In this document: in pieces, positions 58,531 through 64,000 of the stretch
Numbering within the stretch: the first letter of the stretch is position 1
Layout: each line of letters opens with the position of its first letter
From: Poecilobothrus nobilitatus
Lineage: Eukaryota; Arthropoda; Insecta; Diptera; Dolichopodidae
DNA: 64,000 nucleotides
Reading direction: 5' to 3'
Assembly: GCA_947095535.1 (NCBI GenBank)
Contig: OX352772.1
Span: 273,976,636-274,040,635 of the forward strand
The notes under the pieces: model-generated
The model's input: the letters and a program-made list of their open reading frames with translations, nothing else
Told to the model about the DNA's origin: nothing
Databases searched by the model: none
Made by a program: the position numbers and the translations under genes

Positions 58531-58814
58531 AAGTCGAATATCATGTCACTAAATACATACTTGGATACATCATTTTCGTTAGCTGATTTATAGCTCATTT
58601 GAGGTCATAAATATTTTCTATCGGCATTGGAACTTTTATCATAATCTAGGTAAACTGGAAATTTGTTAATAAATTCGACAATTTTTTTAATTTTTTCTTG
58701 AGCTGTTTTATTGCCTGGGGAATGTTTTCGCCCTTTATTTGTTGGTGCCACTCTTTGACGTTTAGCTTCAATTGTACACAAGGCTCGAGTAATCCGTTCA
58801 TCGGTTGTTTGCAA
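58531..58814 (-). pseudogene. Transposase-like gene, N-terminal part (copy B)
   Basis: Duplicate of the copy A fragment, reading in one frame slightly further (KSSNADRKYL) because copy A lost two bases near 49825. Its C-terminal partner is not present beside copy B; it was outside the duplicated block. Confidence 0.6.
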
Positions 58815-61430
58815 AGTTGGTTTAAAAAATTTTGTATAAACTTATGACATTTTTTTACTTTTAGGAAATAATTTCTAGTAAACTTTCGTCTACTAAGGTA
58901 TTTACATTATCATATGTAAATGTATGATATTTACATTAAATATTATGATATTTTTTTATCTACAACATTTATGTTTTCGTTTCTTAATAATCATTAAATA
59001 CTTTTTTTTTTGTTGTAAAGAAATTTTATTTATACAATTATTTCGACAATTGCATTTCGGTTCATTAAATTTTTTTCCGGGTGTGGTAATACCTTTACAA
59101 TTTTGTATTTTTTTCCCGAATTTCTTTTAATTTTCCTGATATTTTTTTTTCAGCTATCTGGATCTTTTATTCTTTTTATTGATTAGTGTAATTTTATTTT
59201 AATTAATTTTAATTCAATATATTTAATTAGTATAATTTCATACAAAAACTACCTTGGTTGGAGTTTAGTTGATAGTGGTACTCAAATAACGACACTTCTG
59301 TAGTCTGATTAGACCGAATATAATCAGACTTAGAATCCGCAAAAATATCTAAATTTCAGATTAAAACAATGAAAGTTTTTAAATCAACAAATTTTTTTAT
59401 ATAAATATATCTAAAGAAGTTGAAAAACTAGGATTCATTTTACTATTCAAATTGAATTAAATTAATTTAAAATAAATTAATTACACTTTTGAAGCGAAAA
59501 ACAAATAACATTAAAATTAATACAGAGTACTTAATAAGACCAAAAACAATTAAAAAATAATTGATGAATTGAAAATCAATTGAATTGGTACACCAAATTT
59601 ATTAATACCTAATTATAATAACTTAATCATTTAAATTATAAAGTTCAGTGCTCATTAGCATTTTTAAATATAGTAGAACTACGATTATATGAACTAATTA
59701 AAGTATACTCTGTTCTTTCTATTATATGAAAGAAGTTTTTATTAAAACTTCTTGGGGCGTAAAAAACCATCACTTTAACTTGAAATAAAATTTTACGAAT
59801 TTACCAACAATGTGGGTAGGCCACTTTGGTTTTTTAAAAAATGTTTAATTTTTGAAAGCCAAAACAATTTTTGTGATAAATAATTAGGGAAAAACCAGTT
59901 ATTAAACTAGAAATTAATATAACTGATTTTAGAAGACACGTATTACCGATTAGAATAAAAAATTTTTTTTGCGTGTGGCTTGGGCCATGGTTCTGAGACC
60001 CTCAAATATTCTCTAACTAGTGAAATATGCAATAATATGCCGTAAGAAATCAAGTTTAAAATACATAATTTTTGTTGAAACGAATCTATCAAGTCGATTT
60101 TTCGATAAGACGTAAGCAAAAACTATGCTAATGCATATTTTTATTTGGCCTAGATAATTATTATAACTATATTATACAGGGTGTCTTGTACGTTAACTTG
60201 CACGTAGAGCAGGAGGTGATGGGGAGCATCACAACGAACAAAAAATTATATGGAAGGGGGGTCTATTCTGGATACTTTTCGAGATATGAGGGTTTGAAGA
60301 TGTTTTAGCGACTTTTTATAAAAACATCTATAACTTTTGAACAGCTTGCTATAGAGAGATAAAAGAAAATACATTTTTTATAGAGTAAATTGTCAGATTC
60401 AATATGTGTGCATTAATCATCCCCATGTACCCAACAGTTACAAAGTTATGAAGAATGATTCATTCATGATTCATTAATTCGTTTTCATTTCATTCATTTT
60501 TTTTTTTTTTTCTAAAAATTGATTTTATATTGTTACATACATACATACATATCTATCTATGCATCACAAACAAATGTTCTTACAATTTTAAAATGTAATT
60601 TTATAGATCTCATAAAGAATAACTCTACACAACACATAGATAATATTTGAAGGCTAACAAAATTTTATTATAATATTGCTTAAGTGTGATAATATTATAA
60701 TAAAATTATTATTATATATATCAATTATTATAATATTGCTTAAGTATTATAACGGAGATCTATTTGTTTTTATTTTTTTCTTTTTTGTTTAGAAGAATAT
60801 TTTTTCTAAAAATTAAAAAATATTTTTTAATTTTTCTAAAATATTGGTATTAACTTTTGTGGACCCAGAAAAGTATAATAAGTTAGATCAAATTTACTGA
60901 ATGTATGTAAAAAAGTTATTTTAATGCACGATATTTATAACAACGACTTTACACTTACAAGCCGGAATATTCAACGAAAACTTTATAAAAAAAGGCTATT
61001 TGTGTACAAAATAAATTGAGTGTTCCGATCCGGCTTGTAAGATATTTAGGCGTTGTTTATAAAATATTTTAAAATTTTTTATGAATATTTTTTTTTGTAA
61101 CTGATGTATGGATATATATACATACATATCTATACTGATATTCCTCTCGTAACACTTTTAAATTTTATTTTTAGAATATAAATTATAGAATACATATATT
61201 CGTCTTGTAACACTTTTAGAAATTATAAAAAAAATTTGAGAAGTTTTTTTGATATTGGTATTATAATACGGGCAATTACTTATGACTAAGCTTTAGCCAA
61301 AGTTTTTTCGTTGCTAGAAATAACAGCTGATAAACCATTTTGTAATTATAATAAAACATTTTTTACTTATTCGATTTTCCCCATCTAATTAAATCTCTTA
61401 GAAATACATTAATGGATTCCGATTTAAAAA
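58815..61430. other. AT-rich intergenic stretch of copy B
   Basis: Counterpart of 50037-53380, including the ACAGGGTGTC segment at about 60176 and the 17-bp hairpin at 60661. It joins directly from A-equivalent 52089 to 52857 at about 60905, so a 767-bp segment was either lost here or gained in copy A. No gene was seen. Confidence 0.5.
60661..60707. repeat. 17-bp perfect hairpin (copy B)
   Basis: Same stem and 13-base loop as 51844-51890. Both arms are retained exactly. Confidence 0.85.
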
Positions 61431-61770
61431 CCTCAGATGTTATTATAAGCTTTAAAGTTCTCATAGAATTATGGGAAGTTCAAATAAATTGAAAAACTAA
61501 GATTGGTCCCAATTTACTAGATAACATATTAATCCGCATACTTTTGAAAAAATGAGAGTTAAATTAACAACACAAATATTTAGTAGAACAGAGAGTTCCG
61601 CTATTAACACAATAATTGAAACGACTGGTTTTAAAAGTGTTACTAAAGAAGTTGCAAAAATTTTGTATTGTCTCAACAGTGGATAATTATATTCTGATAA
61701 TAAATATCGATCTGATATTAAACTAAATAGCTTGTAGTTTGAATTTTTAAAATATTGTAAGACTGACTAA
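61430..61770 (+). pseudogene. P-element/THAP9-like transposase fragment (copy B)
   Basis: Duplicate of the copy A fragment. The frame from 61552 has two nonsense changes: SGS became SG-stop (TCA to TAA at about 61685) and LQF became L-stop-F (CAG to TAG at about 61735). The open state in copy A is thus not preserved here. Confidence 0.78.
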
Positions 61771-62281
61771 AAAGAAAACATATTTTTAGAGGTAATGAAA
61801 ATAACTTTAAATTTATATTAATATATACGCATTTTTTCATATTTTATACTTTTATACTTTTACATTAATAATTCTTGTACCTATGGTTGAGTTATGAAAA
61901 CAACTAAAATTGATTAATAAAAAATTGAGATAGAATCGAGGTTTTTTCTTTTTTTAAGAAGTCGAAAAAGTTATATGAAGAACAATATTTACAAATGTAC
62001 ATACATCAATTGACATACAAACAAAAGAAAAAAAAAAAACTTTAACTTTTTAACTTTTTTAACTTTAACTTTTTTCTTCCACGTGAATATTCTATGTATA
62101 TAGTTATTTTATGCTTTAAATTATCTCTGTCGTTTATATATTTTTTATTTTTTTTATTAGAAAATTATTATGTTATGAGTCAGTTAATATTATTTTACTA
62201 AAATTGAAACATTCAAATTATTAAGTCTTCTGTCATTTATTTATACTTAACATATTTTAATATTATTTTTATTATTTTTCA

Positions 62282-62793
62282 GTACCCCAACATGTTTAAC
62301 GAGAAAATATTAGGTGAGGATTCAAGTTCGTGTAACAGCGGCATTATTTATAATAATCAAAAAACAGCAACTGGTTTAGGCGTTAGGATAGAAAAATTTG
62401 ATTGAAAACTTTTGTATAATCAAATATCGTCATGTGATTCTGCTATATCAAATACAAATTCAGAAAATAATCTTTTATACACAGTATTCAGATAATATTA
62501 AAACCAAATCACACAAGAAACGTGGTCGACCAGCACTTTCACACAGTTCTCCACCTTCATCAGAACAGTTGGAAAATGCTGATCCTAATAAGAGAAAATA
62601 TTTGGAACAAAGATATAAAAATAATGAAGCCAGTCGTATATCAAGGCGAAACAGAAAACGTAAAGAAGAAGAAGAAAGATTAGAAGAAATTCATGAAATT
62701 AAAAGGAATAATATTTTAAAAGCTAAGCATATCAAACTAAAAAATAGACATGAGTTCTTAAAAGATTATTTACGTTCTATTATTCAAGACTAA
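62282..62793 (+). pseudogene. bZIP/AT-hook gene, duplicated and broken (copy B)
   Basis: Same acceptor and ATG (62292) as copy A, but codon 38 is TGA (62403-62405, from TCC). About 148 bp corresponding to A 54466-54613 is deleted, and the deletion shifts the frame. The region from SDNIKTKSHKKRGRP to the final IIQD is identical in protein to copy A, and only a CGG to CGA silent change is seen. A short frame from 62398 exists only if TTG is taken as a start. Without a new upstream start the AT-hook/bZIP domain cannot be translated. Confidence 0.85.
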
Positions 62794-64000
62794 TCAAGAA
62801 GAATATATGCAAACTGAACATAAAATTGTTAATTGAAAAATTGTATTTATTTAAGAACTTTTTATTTAAATATAAATTTGATATTTTTAGCTAAAAGAAT
62901 TGTTAAATGTTATAAAATTATAGTGTTATTTTCTTAAAAAATGTAAAAAAAAAATATTTGTAAGAATATTGACAGATGAATATCCTTTCAATACCTTTAA
63001 ATACATTTCATCAAATTACATTTGTCGTAAATTCTTATTTGGCAAAGTTAAAAAAAAAAAAGATTTTAAAAATACTTAACATACATCTAAGAAAATTTAA
63101 ACGAAACGAGAACAAAATTTTTAATTTAATGTAGATTTTCATTTATTAGACATTTAATTACAGTTATATTTACAAAAACAAAATTTTAAATTGTATTCTA
63201 AATAAATCTTAAAATAAAATCAAAAAACATGGCTTTTTATTGCTTGACTTTGAAAAAATATAAAGCTTTAGCTTGAAGAAATTGGAATGAAATTAACTAA
63301 ACTTTGAATCAAAATATAATTTCCTCATAGCATTACCCTTCAGTAATACTCTTCGTATTATGCATCTTCAAGAGGGTGTTTATTTCGTTATATAATATTT
63401 CACGACTCTAGAAAAGTATATTAATACGCAGATATTATCGAAATACAGAATTTATTCATAATAAGTTTCGGCCTAGCAAAAACTTTTAATAATCATATAT
63501 GGCATTTCAGTGTTAGAATTTTATAACTAAAGTTTGAGGTAAAATAAAAATACGTTTAATGTTTATAAACGAGACTTATACAAATTAATATAAGATTAAT
63601 TGGATATTAAAATTAAAGTAAAATAATGTAAAAGTTTTTTTTAAAAAAACATGCTCATAACATTTGAGGTTAGGTTAGGATAACCTCAAATGCTTTCCGA
63701 AGATCTTTTATAACCTTATAACAAATTGAGTTACTCCAAATCTATCACCAATATTATATTTTACTTTTTAGGCGATTAAATTTGCTTTAATTGAAGTATA
63801 TTATTAAAATATTTTACATTATTTCATTTCATACTTTTTAGGTTTAAATGAAACTACAGCTTACACTATTTACAGACCATGAGATGAAAACGTTGAATGT
63901 GTTAGTGAAAAATGTATATGTATTGTGACTTGTGAGAGAAAAATGACATTTCTTTGAAAAAATATTTTTTGTATTCGTTTTTGATTTGCTTAAGAAAAAT
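62794..64000. other. 3' flank of the broken bZIP copy
   Basis: Same sequence as 54930-56140 with few changes. No gene; contains the 12-bp hairpin at 63661-63692. Confidence 0.55.
63661..63692. repeat. 12-bp perfect hairpin (copy B)
   Basis: Identical stem and loop to 55802-55833. Confidence 0.88.

Larger units (their letters stand above)
56870..64000. repeat. Duplicated block, copy B (runs past the window)
   Basis: Direct repeat of copy A. Compared with A it lacks about 776 bp (A 48168-48943, most of the gypsy integrase), about 767 bp (A 52090-52856) and about 148 bp (A 54466-54613, inside the bZIP gene). It is still matching copy A at the last base of the window, so its right limit is unknown. 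The left limit coincides with the truncated 3' end of the SINE at 56869. Confidence 0.95.

Noticed and set aside
62398..62793. 131-codon bZIP frame in copy B as a complete gene
   Set aside because: Its start is a TTG inside the old coding sequence; the genuine ATG frame is closed by TGA at codon 38 and shifted by the deletion.

Overview
The window is very AT-rich eukaryotic DNA and looks like the repeat-dense (pericentromeric or heterochromatic) DNA of an insect, most probably a fly. The evidence is an errantivirus with a serine-tRNA-type primer site and env remnant, several APE-type LINEs, P-element (THAP) and piggyBac transposases, a Tc1 transposase, and a satellite-bearing element with a (GTCC)n core. 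There are no bacterial-type operons. The only candidate host gene is a bZIP/AT-hook transcription factor near 54.3 kb.

Layout. 1-3.8 kb: a decayed antisense LINE (ORF1 with CCHC knuckles, endonuclease, RT). 4.56-7.08 kb: a piggyBac element with TTAA target duplication and a frameshifted transposase. 8.09-12.40 kb: a terminal-inverted-repeat element filled with about ten 306-bp tandem units. 13.4-17.6 kb: a LINE split by a 2.1-kb element with short inverted termini. 18.4-18.9 kb: a DD34E Tc1 transposase remnant. 18.9-23.8 kb: two more decayed LINEs. 24.7-31.9 kb: a P-element/THAP9-like transposase gene whose THAP domain (24.7 kb) is separated from its body (29.9-31.9 kb) by a 4.9-kb antisense LINE. 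That LINE has an intact 1007-codon endonuclease-RT frame and an asparagine-rich ORF1.

33.6-43.1 kb: a LINE split by a 7-kb errantivirus. The errantivirus has 698-bp LTRs, a CGCA target duplication, a gag broken by a tRNA-derived SINE, a T7 frameshift site, pol without integrase, and only the membrane half of env. 43.1-46.1 kb: an older LOA/R1-like LINE with RNase H. 46.4-50.0 kb: pieces of an unnamed transposase-like gene, interrupted by a Ty3/gypsy fragment and a LINE tail.

47.6-64.0 kb is dominated by a direct duplication. Copy A (about 47.64-56.14 kb) and copy B (about 56.87 kb to the window end) each carry the gypsy fragment, LINE tail, transposase-like N-terminus, a P-element fragment and the bZIP exon. 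A second SINE copy sits at the junction. Copy A keeps an open 216-codon bZIP frame. Copy B has a stop at codon 38 and a frameshifting deletion, but an almost unchanged bZIP region.

The elements do not form a pathway. The nesting gives relative ages: P element before the asparagine-rich LINE; LINE before the errantivirus; errantivirus before its SINE; transposase-like gene before the gypsy and LINE pieces, and those before the duplication. Names of families are judged by eye from motifs; no database search was possible.
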